The notes below the pieces were generated by a model. It saw only the letters and a program-made list of their open reading frames with translations, did no database searches and had not been told where the DNA came from. A DNA stretch of 64,000 nucleotides from Hirsutella rhossiliensis (taxonomy: Eukaryota; Ascomycota; Sordariomycetes; Hypocreales; Ophiocordycipitaceae), in the NCBI RefSeq assembly GCF_020360975.1, contig NW_025408669.1, forward strand, positions 8,060,001 through 8,124,000, given 5' to 3'. The translations under genes were made by a program, and so were the position numbers. Position 1 is the stretch's first letter. Each line of letters starts with the position of its first letter. This document shows positions 10,274 through 22,350 of this stretch, piece by piece.

Positions 10274-12688
10274 ATGCCTTATACGCCCCCCTCGCACTCA
10301 TCACCTGCTTCCTCAGTCTCGACGTCGCCCGATGCGAGCCGTCGCTCCTCCATCCAGTTCGGCTCTCGGCCCTCGCTCCCTCGCTCCTCGTCCTACCTCA
10401 ACAAGCATCGCCGCACCCCGTCCATCAGCGCCACCGACGATTCGCCACTGGGCTCATCCGATGTCGCCCAGACCCTCAGGAATACGGTCGCTAACCTCGG
10501 GGGCAGCGTGAGGCAGTCTCCTCCCCCGCCCCTGGACCAACGCGACCTCATCCCAAAGGGCGCCATCGTCTCCCCACCCGAGTCCGCATCCTCTGGCAGC
10601 GATGAGGACGAGCCCCCCGGGGTTCGAGGGAGGCAGCTCGAGTCCCTCAAGGATTTAAGGGACGCCGTCAGCCAGATTCCTCAGACCAGAACGCCCTCGC
10701 CGCCACCTACCGCACCCGCCGAGTCCGACATGGACGCCTCCTCAAGGGGCATCAGCGTCAGCTTCAGCACCAGCGCCCTCGGCCACCTCCCCAGGGGCGG
10801 CCGCAAGCTCAGCCATGTCCGCTCCGCCACTGAGCCCAACGCTCCCATGCTCAAGTCGACCGACTCTTCCTTGACCGTATCCGACGAGGATACCGACGAG
10901 GACCTCCGGAACAAGCCCCCCATGGTGCGCAAAAAGTCTGGCGAGCTCGTCCGCCCAGCCCTTCGCGCCTCGCATCGCCGCCCTTCCAGCATGCCCGGCA
11001 CCCCCGTCTTCTCAAAGGCCGTCCACTTCGACTCCCACTTGGAGCACGTCCGCCACTTCCTTCAAGTCGACCGTCCCCTAGCCGTCAGCGCTGGGTCGTC
11101 GCCCGTCGAGAGCTACGAGAGCGACGGCGAGTATCCCTTTCCCAGCGATGCCAAGTCTGCCCCGCGGTCGCCGCCTTACGAGTGGGAGCTTGTCACGGCC
11201 AACTTTCCCCACAACACTCAGGCGCGTAAGACGATGCCGGTCCGGCTGGAAAAGGTGTGGCTTTCCAGCGACCAGAAATCGATGCTGGGCTCCATCGCCG
11301 TGGCCAACCTGGCCTTTCAGAAGCAAGTCAGCTGTCGCTTCACCCTCGACTACTGGAAGACCGTGTCCGAGGTCAGTGCCGAGTACGGCCACGAGATTCG
11401 CCCCCGCCAGGGCACCCTGGCCCACGACCGCTTCACCTTTGTCATCAAGCTCTCCGACATGGCCAACCTCGAGTCCAAGACGCTCTTCTTCTGCATCCGC
11501 TACGCCGTCGACGGCCAGGAGTTTTGGGACAACAACAGCTCGACCAATTTCCAGGTCGACTTCCGCAAAAAGCACCTCCCACAGAACGGTAAGAACAACT
11601 TCACAGGTGCCGCCTCGCGCCCCCTCAACGGACTGCCCCGTAGCAACCGCAGGCCCATGGCCGCCAGCGCCCTGCGCCCCGTCTCCATGCCCATGTGCCT
11701 CGACGCCTTTGGCAAGGAGCCCAACAAAATCACCTTTGATCAGCCCATCCACGAGTATCTCGGCGAGTCGGGTCCCACCGGCCTTCGCCTCAAGACCAAG
11801 TCCTCGCCGCACCTCGCCAGCGACAACATCGCCCGGAACCTCAGCTCGCCCAGCGGCGTCGCCTTCTCCAACCGCTACGACTTTGGCGCCTCGCTCAGCG
11901 CCGCCATGGAGGCCGCCAAGGACTCGGCGGGCAGGGACAAGGATGCTCTTTATATGAAGAGAAATGTCCGCGGCCTCGAGCCGACGACGCTGGCCGCCCT
12001 CAGCACCGACTCCCCGGTTTTGGGCACGAGCGCCAGCGACTCTCCCAACGGCGCCCAGTCGCCCAATTCGAGCCTCCCGAGCGTGTCGTACGAGGAACTC
12101 GTCAACAAGTATTGCTTTGTACGTACCCCCGGCCTCCACTTCAGCATGAGCGAATCCCCAGCCGCGGCCTGAAACCCCGATGAACCCCCTTCACGACTTG
12201 CCTCTCGGACGGTCCATGCCGACACAGGCCTGATGGAGGAGCAGACTGACTAACAGAGGTTGATGGTCTAGTTTGGCTCAAAGCAAGCGAGTCCCACGAT
12301 GAACGACGGGACTCTCAGGGGCGGAGCTTTTGATGGAGCCAAGGGTGGGCTCGAGGCCAGCAACGTGGCGGCGTCTCGTCTCAAAGACGGCCCTCGCGCC
12401 AGCACTGCGCTACATCATTCTATCCGCCTCCCCGACTCGAGCTCCTACTTCCCGTCGCTCATGACGACGGGTTCTGCGGCATCGACGCCGCCCACACTGG
12501 CCGGCGACACCCGAATTCCGTTCGCGATGCCCGTGTCGATGGCGCCGACGAGGCCGACTGCCCCGGTTCTGGCATCGGGCGGTGGCACGCCACCCGGCGA
12601 CGTGTCGTACCACAGCCAGCAGCAGGTGCTCTCGGAACTATTGCCCTGGATGGCGGAGACGCAATCGGCCACGGCCATTCTCGGCTAG
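10274..12688 (+). CDS. CBM21-domain PP1 regulatory subunit (glycogen targeting, Gac1-like)
   Basis: Predicted 753-residue protein that would bring type 1 protein phosphatase (Glc7) to glycogen and so activate glycogen synthase. Exons are 10274-12118 and 12272-12688; the 153-nt phase-0 intron has donor GTACGT, branch CTAAC and acceptor CTAG. The first in-frame ATG is 10274. Residues 1-240 are Ser/Pro-rich and look disordered. A PP1-docking RVxF motif, KAVHF, is at residues 248-252, followed by acidic and Ser-rich linker. The CBM21 domain spans roughly residues 318-430: it begins near VRLEKVWLSS, includes FTLDYWKTV, and ends with YAVDGQEFWDNNSSTNFQV. The C-terminal half is low complexity but keeps conserved blocks SYEELVNKYCF and, in exon 2, FGSKQ. 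Retaining the intron would end the protein after 17 extra codons at 12172. Family assignment is secure; the fungal orthologue (GAC1, PIG1 or GIP2 type) is not resolved. Confidence 0.92.
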
Positions 12689-15255
12689 GTGTCGCATGGA
12701 GATGAGCCGGCAGCCAGCAGCTCTGGAACACAATCCAGATGGGCCGTGGGCCCTTGGGGCCCAGGCGATGACGACACTTGATGGGCGGGCTGCCACAGCA
12801 CTTGATGCTCTTCCATGACGGAAGAAAGATACGTTGATTGACCTTTTCATTTTCCTCCTGGGACGCATTGTGGAGGTGGCATGGAATGCTTGGCGTTTGG
12901 GCACTTGGAAATTGAACCCTGCACGGTGAGGGTCAATGCCGCATATCTCTCTTTTCTCGCTGTACCGGCTCATTGTGGTTTTGCCTGTTTACGGCCCATC
13001 GACATGACCTGGAAGTTTGGCGAATGTCTTAATGATGACGATTTGGAAGCCGCCAGCGGGCGAGACAAAAAGCGACACGTCCGGATACCGGATGGCTCTG
13101 GCGACGAGGATGGCATACATTGTCTTTTTTTCCCGAGCGCCATTGCAGAATGAGAGCAAACACGACGATAGCCCGTGATGCTGGCCGAATATTCCTCTGC
13201 ATGTCCGTGATGCACGCAATACAAAGAATGTCGGTGTTAAAAAAGTAGTTAAGGCATGCTTGACTGACTGACCGTGAGCATTCAACCTTGGTGGCTTGTA
13301 GTTTGCTCTCGGAACTGATGCTCCGTTGACGCAAGTGAACGATAAGTCATCACTGAAGATTCAAGACAAGCGAGCCCCAGCGACTGCCCCGCCCCCGCAT
13401 GAACGGCCGGTCACGGGGTCCGGGCCGTTAAGCGCGGCGGGCCTCGGCAGCCGATTGGCCATCTCGTGCCTTGGTCTTGCGACCCTACTTGTCCTGCTTG
13501 TCGCTTTCATCTTTTCGTCTTTCATCTTTCCGTCATGGGAGAACGGAGACGCAACAACAAGATCTGTACTTGCACGCAGTGTGCGTGTTTTGATCAAGTC
13601 AAAGGCTGGACATCTCCGGCTCCGCCGGCCCTGGCCCTCCGGGTCTCGGAGCGCAACAGGCCTGGCGGTGAGCAGCCCGGTTGAAACGAGTCGCTTGCGC
13701 GGCATTCGGCTGGATGGTGTGGGTCCAAGTGAGTAGCCATCGTAGCGTAGCGGCGATGGGGTGCAGGACAGAGAGACGCCGGGCAGAGGGCGAGGGAGCT
13801 TTGGCGGTGAGAAGACGAGGGCCAATGGCGTGCGAGTTTGGCGCGTGGGAAAAGGGGACCTTGCCTTGGCTGAGCTTTGCTTTGGATGGCGTAATTATGT
13901 CTTAAGCCATCTTGAGACATCGTGTTTCGCTTCCCCACACCTCCCTCTACTTATCGAGGCATATATCCTTCTCCCTTGTTTACTTTTTTTGAACCCTGTA
14001 TCGGCGCAGTCAACAACGAGGACGTATGTGACGAGGCGGGGAAGGAGAAGGGAGGGAGGTGGTGTGGTGGTTTGGAGGAGGCTCAAGTGTGTGTGTGTAC
14101 GATGTGTCTGGTGGTCTGGGACAAACACAAGATCTGATCCCGGGGCGCCTTGCTTCATCTCCTTCTGTGGCGCTGGCTACACGCTGGGAGAGTGATGGCG
14201 TCGTCTGGTGCCTGTCTCAGGCTGCATCTCACACCCACATGCAGCGACGGGCAGGGCAGGGTGAAAGGCCCTCGGCCCGGCAGATTGGATGGGAAGCAGG
14301 CAGGATCAGGCGTGGTGTTTGACGCATGACGCGTTGGGTAGGAAACGGGCATGGTGTCGGAGCATGCCAGTTGCTTACCTTTGAGCCTACTACCAGCGCT
14401 CGCGATGCTGCGAGGGGCCGATATGTATAGCGCTGTTTACGTGCATGACAGATGGCAAGGTTGGGATGAATCACTAATACCTATTGATCGGATTTACCTG
14501 TAGGATTGGCCCATCGGGAAATGCCAATTTGAACATGCCGCGCCGACGCTACATACACGTCGCGACGATACGGTGGTCGTCTAACTCCCGGCGTGTCAGT
14601 CACCGCTCTACGACATATCCCCTTGCTCTCGGGAGGATCAACCCATGGCAATGAGGCCCTACTGCATGGCTGTTAACTGGGAGGAAATGGTGTCAATGAC
14701 GATGCGGCCGTGGTCGGAATGTGTAAGCTGCCGCCCGTCGAGCTGCTGCTTCCCAGGGGGGCCAAATCCATCGTGTCGTTGTATATGTTCCTTGAAAAGA
14801 ATGAGCTCGTTGCAACATCGTTGCATACGCGGGACCGTTGGCGGCGTCGGCTACTTCTTTAGGCGTCGGCCATGTTGTCGTTGCCGCCTGCGGCTGCCGG
14901 CAAGACTCGGTGCTGAAACATGCCACCTGTTGGACGCTGGTGATACAGGCTGACTGTACTTGAGAGTGACGTTGGCGACCAAGCCGCAGGCGGTCTGTGT
15001 TAAGGCAGAGTTCCGTAACAGCCATCTGCACGGCGATAAAGTCGGCTTGGCCGTACTTCCATCGGGATGGGACATGCATGACCGGGCTGACTTGGTGCCG
15101 GTAGGGGGCTGGAAGATGCGGGCGTTTGTTACTAGTCTGTGTGCTCCTGTTTGTGTTGAAAAAGACGTTCGATGCTTAAGGCCAGGGGCGCCGTCTCCAT
15201 GCTCAACTAACTAACTATTGGACGTCCGAAAATCTCATCTTAAGCCCTCACCCAG
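12689..15255. other. Convergent intergenic region, no supported gene
   Basis: This stretch separates the 3' ends of the CBM21 gene (+) and the NRAMP gene (-). Open frames here (for example 12881-13153 on + and 14645-14953 on +) match no family I recognise, and none shows splice-compatible extensions. A frame around 13330-13736 encodes one hydrophobic run but has no ATG. Dinucleotide composition is normal. It presumably holds the two 3'UTRs and terminators. Confidence 0.55.
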
Positions 15256-17080
15256 TTACGACTTGCCTAGCCCCAGCAAGACAAGGTTAACCACGTTCAT
15301 GACGGCAATGATTAACCATACCACTGCCGCAACGACAACCAGCCACCACGAGCTGGACATGTCAATGCTCTGGCTGGCATCGCCGTCCGCGATCGGCCGC
15401 TCCTCGGTGTCGCCGGTGTGCATGTGCCGCACCATGCGCGGCTGCGCCGTCATGAACTGGCGGCGGCTGGTAAAGTAGATGAGCGGGAATGAGACAAACG
15501 GCAGGACGATGCTGAGCACAATCTGTGACGCATTAAGCGCCGTGTTGAGGCCGGCGCGCCCCACGGTCCCCGCGACGATGATGGACGGCGTGATACTGAT
15601 GGAGCGCGTCATGAGCCGCCGCAGCCACGGCTTGACCTTCCACCGTAGCGCACCCTCGCTGACCATCTGGCCTGCAATGGTGCATACGATGCCGGCCGAG
15701 ACGCCCGAGAGCAGCAGCGCCAGCGCGAAGATGGTGCCCGCCCCGGGTGAGATGCTCCGTGACAATAGGTCGTGGATCTTGAAGATGTCGGCGTCGACGG
15801 CATCGGGCAGGTTATACAGCGACGAGCCGGCGACGATGAGGATGGCTGAGTTGACAAAGAGAGCAAAGGTGAACAGCGAAAGGCTGAGCTCGGCAATGGA
15901 GTACTTGAGCGAGTGCTTGATGGCCGCGTGCGACGGGACGTAGGCGACTTTGCCGTAGTCGTCATGGGTCGGCGACATCGCGTCCATGACGTCGCGCGGG
16001 ATGAGGCCGTGGCGAACATCGTAGTCCCTGAGGCGCGGTTGCACGATGCCCGACCCGAGATAGAGACTGTGAGGCATGACCGTGGCGCCGAGAATGCCAC
16101 AAGCCTGGTACAGCCTAGAAACCGGTAAGCAGCAGGCCATTTCGATTCACACAGTCGATCTCAACCGCAGCAGCTTGTGCGTACCCCTTGGCCTGGACAA
16201 GGGAATCCGAGGGCAGGAACCCGCGGAAGACTGTGCCCACGCTTGTCTCCTTGATGAGGGACAGCTGCATGCAGAAGCAAACCACGACGCCCAAGACCAG
16301 CAGCAACACGAATACCTCAAACAGGCGCAGGCCCTTCATGGCGCCGTCGGGCCGGTAGAAGAAGAGGATGGCCATGACGTCGACAATTGACAGGGCGCAA
16401 CCCCAGACAAGAGGCAGCTTGGGGATCAAGAGGTTGAGCGCAATGGCGGTGCCGATGACCTCGGCCACGTCGGTCGCGATAATGGCCACCTCAGCCAGCC
16501 CGTAGAGGAACCAGTTGAGCCACCGTGGCAGGTGGACGCGGCACATAGACGCCAGGTCCAGCCCGGTCACAGTGCCGAGCTGGATGGCCAGGCTCTGTAG
16601 CAGGATGGCGAAAAGGTTACTGAGGAGGACGATGAAGAGGAGCTTGTACCGGTACGAGGCTCCCGCGGCAATGTCTGTAGAGTAGTTTCCAGGGTCGACT
16701 GGTTCACGGTATTGAAACCTGCCATCAGCATGCGGCCTCGAAAACCTAACCAAGTGACGAAACGAAGGCAACAAGAGGTACTCACTGTAGGCCACGGAGA
16801 TCATAAAGCCGGGCCCAACGAACTTGGGAAACGTGACGGCCAAATGCTTCACCTTTGCCCACACCGTCTTGGCCGCCTGGGGGGCATTGCCGCTCCTTTG
16901 CGGAGCCTGCCGGTTCCTCGGCGTTGCATATAATGCCGCCTTCATACGACGCCCCCACCCCCCCGGAGCTGCCCTGTCCCACCCGGATTGTATTGTCGTC
17001 GACCTACTGATATAGCCCCTCGTCGCAGCATCGAAGCCGGTCGCGTGCCCACTGCTTATTCTCGAATCGCCCTCTTCCAT
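15256..17080 (-). CDS. NRAMP-family divalent metal transporter (Smf-like)
   Basis: Predicted 555-residue proton-coupled importer of Mn2+/Fe2+ and related metals, the family of yeast Smf1-3. Minus-strand exons are 17080-16786, 16698-16185 and 16114-15256. Intron 1 (16785-16699) has donor GTGAGT and acceptor CCAG; intron 2 (16184-16115) has donor GTACGC and acceptor CTAG. Joining them restores the TM1 metal-binding motif IDPGNYSTDIAAGA at about residues 99-112 and GLYQACGILGATVMPHSLYLGS at about 270-291 (the TM6 MPH motif). These two motifs supply the metal-coordinating Asp, Asn and Met. Ten or more hydrophobic segments follow. I chose the ATG at 17078-17080 because an upstream frame extension has no ATG; the ~75 residues before TM1 are hydrophilic, as in other fungal homologues. 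No metal-response element is obvious upstream. Whether it sits in plasma membrane, endosome or vacuole cannot be told. Confidence 0.93.
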
Positions 17081-17430
17081 CACTGCGCTCGATCCCGCCT
17101 GGTGATTCGACAAACACGGCACGAAAAGTGTGGACGACAATTTGCAAAAACAAAACGATTGTAGGACCTTGCAGCTTCAGAGAGAAGGGTTTGTTCTCTC
17201 ATTTCATCCGTCGACCTTTCCGGGTGAGTGCGGGGGAAAGGGAGGAAACGGCATAAACCGGGAACTGTCTGCGCAGGACCAGGGTGATGGACAGCGCCCC
17301 CGGGATGATCGCCCGGCGGGGATCTGCCGGTTTTCCGTCTGCGTTTTACGAGAGGGGAGATCTAGTCAGCATGGCGCGTCGAGCCAGAGCTCTTACTTCA
17401 GCGGCTAGTCCTCGCATGCCGGGATTCAGG
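17081..17430 (-). promoter_or_regulatory. NRAMP 5' flank, last normal-composition DNA before the RIP block
   Basis: These ~350 bases upstream of the NRAMP ATG (transcription runs leftward) keep ordinary CA/TG content and GC. They must hold the promoter if it is intact, because everything further right is mutated repeat. No specific transcription-factor site is convincing. Confidence 0.4.
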
Positions 17431-17492
17431 TGTAGGGGCGGTGAACGGGCTATTAGAGGCGAGTTGCGGGAGGTAGAGGGTTCTCTAAGGCG

Positions 17493-17600
17493 GCCTATAG
17501 GTAAGTTAGAGTTAAAACTTATATTACTATTTTTAAAACTAATATATAAACCCTAGAGGAGTAGGTTTTACTTTTTATATAATATAATATTAAGTATATA
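17493..17600 (+). repeat. Direct repeat R1, copy 1 (edge of AT-rich block)
   Basis: About 100 bases, starting GCCTATAGGTAAGTTA and containing ACTAATATATAAACC, recur at 17867-17982 with mostly C/T and G/A differences. It sits at the edge of the mutated region and may be a fragment of an LTR or other dispersed repeat. Confidence 0.75.
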
Positions 17601-17744
17601 AATTTATAATAGCTTAAAGGTATCAAGGGGCCGGCGTATACTTAGCGCGGTAGTATAGGGCCGAATAATTATTTATCTAAAGCTAAGGAGAAAGGAGGAA
17701 AACTCTATCCTAGTCGCGCTAGTTATCCGTCTTCCCTAGTCTCT

Positions 17745-17792
17745 AGCTCGACCTATATTTACGTGCTATTCGACCTAAGTTTAGGTCGAGCT
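17745..17792. repeat. Inverted repeat with 10-bp perfect arms
   Basis: AGCTCGACCT at 17745-17754 is mirrored by AGGTCGAGCT at 17783-17792. A second, inner palindrome CGACCTAA/TTAGGTCG occupies 17771-17788, so the word CGACCT occurs in alternative pairings. It lies between the two R1 copies. Confidence 0.7.
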
Positions 17793-17866
17793 TTACTAAT
17801 AGGTAGGTCTACTTCGGCTTAACTTTAGCGCGGCCGCTATAGTATAACCTTAGCCCTCTATAGGCA

Positions 17867-17982
17867 TAGCCTATAATAATAAGTAAGTTAAAGTTAAAAT
17901 ATATATTATTATTTTTAAAACTAATATATAAACCTTAGAAAAGTAGATTTAAATTTTTATATAATATAATACTAAGGATATA
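17867..17982 (+). repeat. Direct repeat R1, copy 2
   Basis: Second copy of the ~100-base repeat at 17493-17600, about 374 bases downstream. Substitutions between the copies are mainly transitions, as RIP would leave. Confidence 0.75.
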
Positions 17983-18168
17983 ATTTTTTTCTTTTATATA
18001 AGCTAATATATATAACTCCTTATACTTATATAACTATAATTATTATATATAAAGTAGCTTTTATAGGTTTTAATAAGTATAAAAGTAATATCTATCTTAG
18101 CTATTACTAAGTAAGTAGGATCCCTTTTATAAGGAGCTATTATAAAGTAAGTAAAGGTATATATATAG

Positions 18169-18545
18169 TTTAATAGGGATAAGGGTATATACCTAAAGCA
18201 CGCGTAGTATATAGCTAAGGATTAGTAGAGTAATTAACTATATAATTATCTAATTATCGGTCCTATATATAGCTCTAAGGGTTATAGGTTATTAATATAA
18301 GTCTTAGAGATTTCTTTACTCTATACCTCTTTATCTTTACTAAAGTCGCGTAACTAGCGGCCTTTACTTTAAAAGGGAAAAAATAAAAATTTAAATTAAC
18401 TATAATTAAAGAAGATACTTAATCGGATAATTTAGGTCTTTATAAAGCCTTTAAGTATACTTAAAAGGAAGTTAGATAGGGAGTGCTAGGGGTCTTATCC
18501 CTTTAACGGGCTAATATCTATAGGGGTATAATCTTACTTATTAAA
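18169..18545 (+). repeat. Repeat F, copy 1
   Basis: About 377 bases closely matching 51113-51463, from GGATAAGGGTATATACC through ATCTTAC plus TATTAAA. The second copy lacks roughly 24 bases present here near 18405-18428. Size and dispersal fit a solo LTR or other short dispersed repeat; the parent element is not identified. Confidence 0.75.
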
Positions 18546-20474
18546 CTCCTCCCTAGCGACTTTCTAACTTAAGATATTAACGGAAAGGGCGCGATAATAA
18601 TAGGTAAGGCTCTCTTCTTAAGTATATAAGTAAGTAAATAAACTATCGATAGAACTTTTCTCCTTTATTATAATCCCTTCCCTTTATATTATTTATTCCT
18701 CCCTTTACCTATAAGCTACTTATTTAGCTCTTTCCTATCTTTACTCGCGTACTTCCTTTTTTAGATAATTATCTACTACCCTTTATATATACTCCTAAGT
18801 ATTCGCGCTTATTATTCTTAAGGGCGTTAAGGAAATAAAGTAGTTAGCGTCTTTATTAGTCTATAGCTTTAAGTATAGCTAGATTAAATAAGCTATAAAG
18901 TCTTATAGACTAATTATTATTATATTACTAGTAGTCTTATATAAATATATAGAATTATAGTTATTAATATCCTAGTAGTAGTTTTAATATATTCCTAGGT
19001 TTTTAACTCTTTTAACCTAGGAGGGTTTAAAGCCCGGTATAAACCTTATAAGGACTATAGTTAAAGAGGCTATTATTATACTTTGTTTTTAGGGAGTAAA
19101 GGGCGCGCTATAGGCGTTACTAAAGTCTTTAGCCTTAAGGTAATTAACCGAGCGCCTAGTAATTTCGGAGTCTTAGGGCGAGTTAGTAGCCGCGCTATCT
19201 ACCTTTCTTCCTTACTAGCTTCTTATTAAGTTATTAGCGGGGGTATAGTTATAAGTCTTTTACTCCTTTATATATTTATAAGACTTATTAGTAGCGGGCG
19301 AGGAATAGGCTTAATTAGCTATATATTTAAGGGGGAAAATAAAAGTATTATTTCTATATAAATAAAAGGACTAGTAAGGGCGCTTAGCTCTCTCCTTTAT
19401 AGACTCTAAGGTAGGGATCCTATCTTAAGGTTACTTAAGGAAAAGCTACTTAGTTTAAATAAAGAGCTTAATTTAGTTAACGCTTAAGGTAATAAAGGTC
19501 TAGGCCTATTCTTAATTCCCGTTAGCGCGATTAGATAGTTAGGGGTCTTTTTAGGGAGGAGTTTCGTAAAGAAACTATATATAGCCTAAGCGATTAAGTT
19601 AGGTTACTTTATAAGGGTAGCTAGTATAATTAGCCCTTTTCTTATTCTTCTTACTATATAAGCTAGTTCTATATCTCTTTAAAGTAATAGTTTCTATCCG
19701 CTAAGCTTATCTAAGAGGTTAACTAACTCTAGGACTTCTTAGAGGTCTTATTCTTCTTAATCTCCTAAGATAATATAGTTATATTAGTAAATCTATTTAT
19801 ACCTAGGAATCCTTATAGGAAAGACTTTACTAAAAGTTATTAAAACTTAATTAAATAGTATCTTTTATAGTTATTTAACCCCGCTATTAAACTACTAGGA
19901 AACTTTACTACCTTATAATATCGCTTATATATAATTAAGTTCGTTCGCTACGATAGCTTAGATTCTATATATTAGCCTTTTATACTTATCCTTTTATACT
20001 TATCCTTTTATCTAGCTTAAAGAAATACTAGTCTTAGTATATAATTTTATCTATTTATAGGGCTTCTTATATTACCCTATACCTTTACTCTAGAATTACT
20101 TTAACCTTTAAGTATTGCTACTTAATTATTTTAAGGCGTAGCTTAACTATACCTTTAACCTAGTATTAAATTATTATTAAGGCTAAGTAGCTATATTCCT
20201 ACCCTTTTTACTAAGCGGTATAAAGGACTAGTATATAGGTAAAGTTATAAGGGACTTAAAAGATATAAAGAAACTACCGCTATACTTATAGGAATATATA
20301 GAGTCTAGTATACTATCCTTCTTTCTAAGTATTAAAAATAACTAAGTTTCCTTCCTTATAGTCCTAAAGGAACGCTCCTTAATAAAGTCCCTCTTTATTT
20401 AGTCTTACTAAAAAGTTAATAACTCTAGTTATATACCTTTATTTATATATAAAGTAACTAAGGTTAAAGGTAGG

Positions 20475-20712
20475 TCTCGTAAAGAGAGATATAAGAAGTA
20501 TATAAAAATGTATAAAGGTAAAATTAAAAGTAAGGGGTCGGATAGGCAGGGCCAAGCTATTTAATTCTTACGGGGGCAGTAATTAAGGTAGGGGAGTAAT
20601 TATTATAATGCCTTAATTATCCTTCTTTCTTTTATCTAACGCCCCCTTTTATACCTATCTAGCATCTTAATTAATAAAGAAGATCCTACTTAAAGAAGCT
20701 ACTAATATCTTT
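20475..20712 (-). repeat. Truncated solo LTR of the B/C Copia family
   Basis: Matches about the first 238 bases of the 477-bp LTR of element B as it reads on the + strand (starts TCTCGTAAAGAGAGATATAA), then diverges near 20712. No matching internal sequence flanks it, so it is a broken LTR relic. In element orientation it is the 3' half of an LTR on the - strand. Confidence 0.8.
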
Positions 20713-21742
20713 AATAGGTTCCCCTTAGTAGTTAGTATAAACCGATAGTAGGTAAGGTAAAGGGTATATTACGTTCTTAATACCTCTTATTAAGATTTTA
20801 ATTATTATACTAAGGCCGAAACTTATAGCTTATTATTTATCGATAGCTTTATAGAGAAAGTTATATACGTCGATAATATACTCTTCTTAGTAGGCCTTAT
20901 TCCTAGTAAATCTATTTATCTTTTTAACGCCCTTATATATTATCTAAGCGTCTTTAAGGGTAATATCCTACTATTTAATAAGGCCCGTTAGTATTAGGTA
21001 TTAATAATCTCTATAAACGTATTAAGGAGGTTGATTTTACCTATAAACGTCTTATTAGTCTTAGTTTATAAACTTTTCCTTATCTTTAGTATAAAAGCGC
21101 CCTTTACTACCTTCTACTTTAACTTTACTATAGTAAGTAGGTAAAATAGAGCTCCTACTTTTAAATAATAGTATGCTAAAGAAAATAGCGGCATTCTTAA
21201 AGAGGTCTATAGCTAGGCCTAGGATACTATTTAGGTTCGCCGCTATATTTTAAGAAAGGGCGAAGTAAGCGAAAGAAAAGGAGAAGTTAAGATTAAATAG
21301 TTAAGGTAAGTAGTTTTAAGTTATAACGCTAAGAAGCTAAAAGGGTTATATATATATATATAAGAGTTATATTAATAAAGGGGATCGTTATAAGTAAGAA
21401 AGCGTATAGAGTATATATATATATATATAAAAGGAAGAAAAAGGAAGAAAGAAGGAGGGTATAGTAAGAGGAATAAATAGTTATTAAAGCGCGCGATTAT
21501 TAGTTACTTTAGCTAGCCTTTATAATAGTAAGGTCTTAGGCGTATTTAGGGGTTACGCTTAAATAGCTTTTTTTACTAGTTATTAATTAAGGAGCTATCT
21601 AATCTCTACCTTTTTCTTCCCTTCTTTACTCTTTCTATTTCTCTTTTTCCTTTTTTTTTCTCTATCTTTTTTATTTCTCTAAACCGCTACCTCTTATCTT
21701 CTCCTTTTATAACTACCTCTCTTTCCTTATTATATCTTATAA

Positions 21743-22350
21743 GACCGCTAAACTTAAAACTAAAGAGCTACTAAATATCGTTAACCTCTCTTTAACTACT
21801 CTTTTATAACCTTCCCTTATTACTACTACTCTTCTTACTTAGAATTATTATACTAAGGTCTTTCCTCTTTATATAAAGTACTTTTAAGTAATAACTATCG
21901 AACTTATTTAATCTTACTTAGCTCGTTCTAACCGTCTTCTTCTATAGATCTATAGTTACTTTAAGACCTAGGCCTATAGTAAAAATAATATTAGTTACTA
22001 AGGGGTTTTAATTTATATAGAAATTACCTTTTAGTTATAAGTTCTATTAAAAGCTCTTAATATTATTAAGATTAAAGTACGCGGTCGCTCTCCTTTCTCT
22101 TACTTTCTTAAAAGCACGCTAAGTTAATATAATTAAATCGTCTTTTATACCCTTTATTATAAACGTTAGCTAGTAACCTATATCCTTATAGAAATTACTT
22201 ATCTATATAGATACTTCTTTTCTTAGCTTAGTTTAAGGCGGTAAGAATACTCTTAAGTAGTCTTAATTACTTTATATAGAACTTATAATCCTTGCTTTTA
22301 TTAAAGGTATATTTAAACTTATTAAATAACTATAACTTCTACTTATAAGT
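21743..22350 (+). pseudogene. Unidentified RIP-broken reading frame, interrupted by element A
   Basis: One + strand frame stays readable for ~200 codons with breaks only at TAA/TAG, the products expected from CAA, CAG, CGA-type or TGG codons after RIP. The other frames are less coherent. The frame runs up to the TAAGT target site of element A, and coherent sequence resumes on the other side near 34223. I do not recognise the protein; it could belong to an unfamiliar transposon. Confidence 0.4.
22346..22350. repeat. Target-site duplication of element A (left), TAAGT
   Basis: TAAGT immediately precedes the left LTR and is repeated at 34182-34186 right after the other LTR, as expected for integrase-mediated insertion. 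Confidence 0.85.

Larger units (their letters stand above)
17983..22350. other. RIP-mutated repeat DNA, family not identified
   Basis: AT-rich sequence nearly free of CA and TG, with stop codons in all frames. It contains a copy of repeat F (18169-18545), a truncated B/C-family LTR (20475-20712), and, from about 21743 to 22350 on the + strand, a frame interrupted only by TAA/TAG. I recognise no reverse transcriptase, integrase or transposase motif in it. It is the target DNA into which element A inserted. Confidence 0.6.

Noticed and set aside
11148..11957. 269-codon + strand frame inside the CBM21 gene
   Set aside because: Out-of-frame shadow, low-complexity Ser/Pro/Arg, while the overlapping frame has the clear CBM21 domain.
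11078..12139. 353-codon open frame on the - strand
   Set aside because: Antisense shadow of the CBM21 exon; the high GC third positions of the real gene keep the opposite frame open. Ala/Gly/Val-rich with no motif.
12881..13153. 90-codon ATG-initiated + strand frame after the CBM21 gene
   Set aside because: Lies where its 3'UTR should be, matches nothing I recognise and has no further support.
13326..13736. Frame with one transmembrane-like segment
   Set aside because: Has no ATG (nominal start is TTG), no homologous motif and no fitting splice sites; the hydrophobic run alone is weak evidence.
17080..17140. Upstream extension of the NRAMP protein to 17140
   Set aside because: The extension is open but begins with TTG; the first in-frame ATG is at 17078-17080.
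21340..21460. TA-rich dinucleotide runs, considered as an origin or matrix-attachment site
   Set aside because: Such runs are everywhere in the RIP-saturated half and carry no specific signal.
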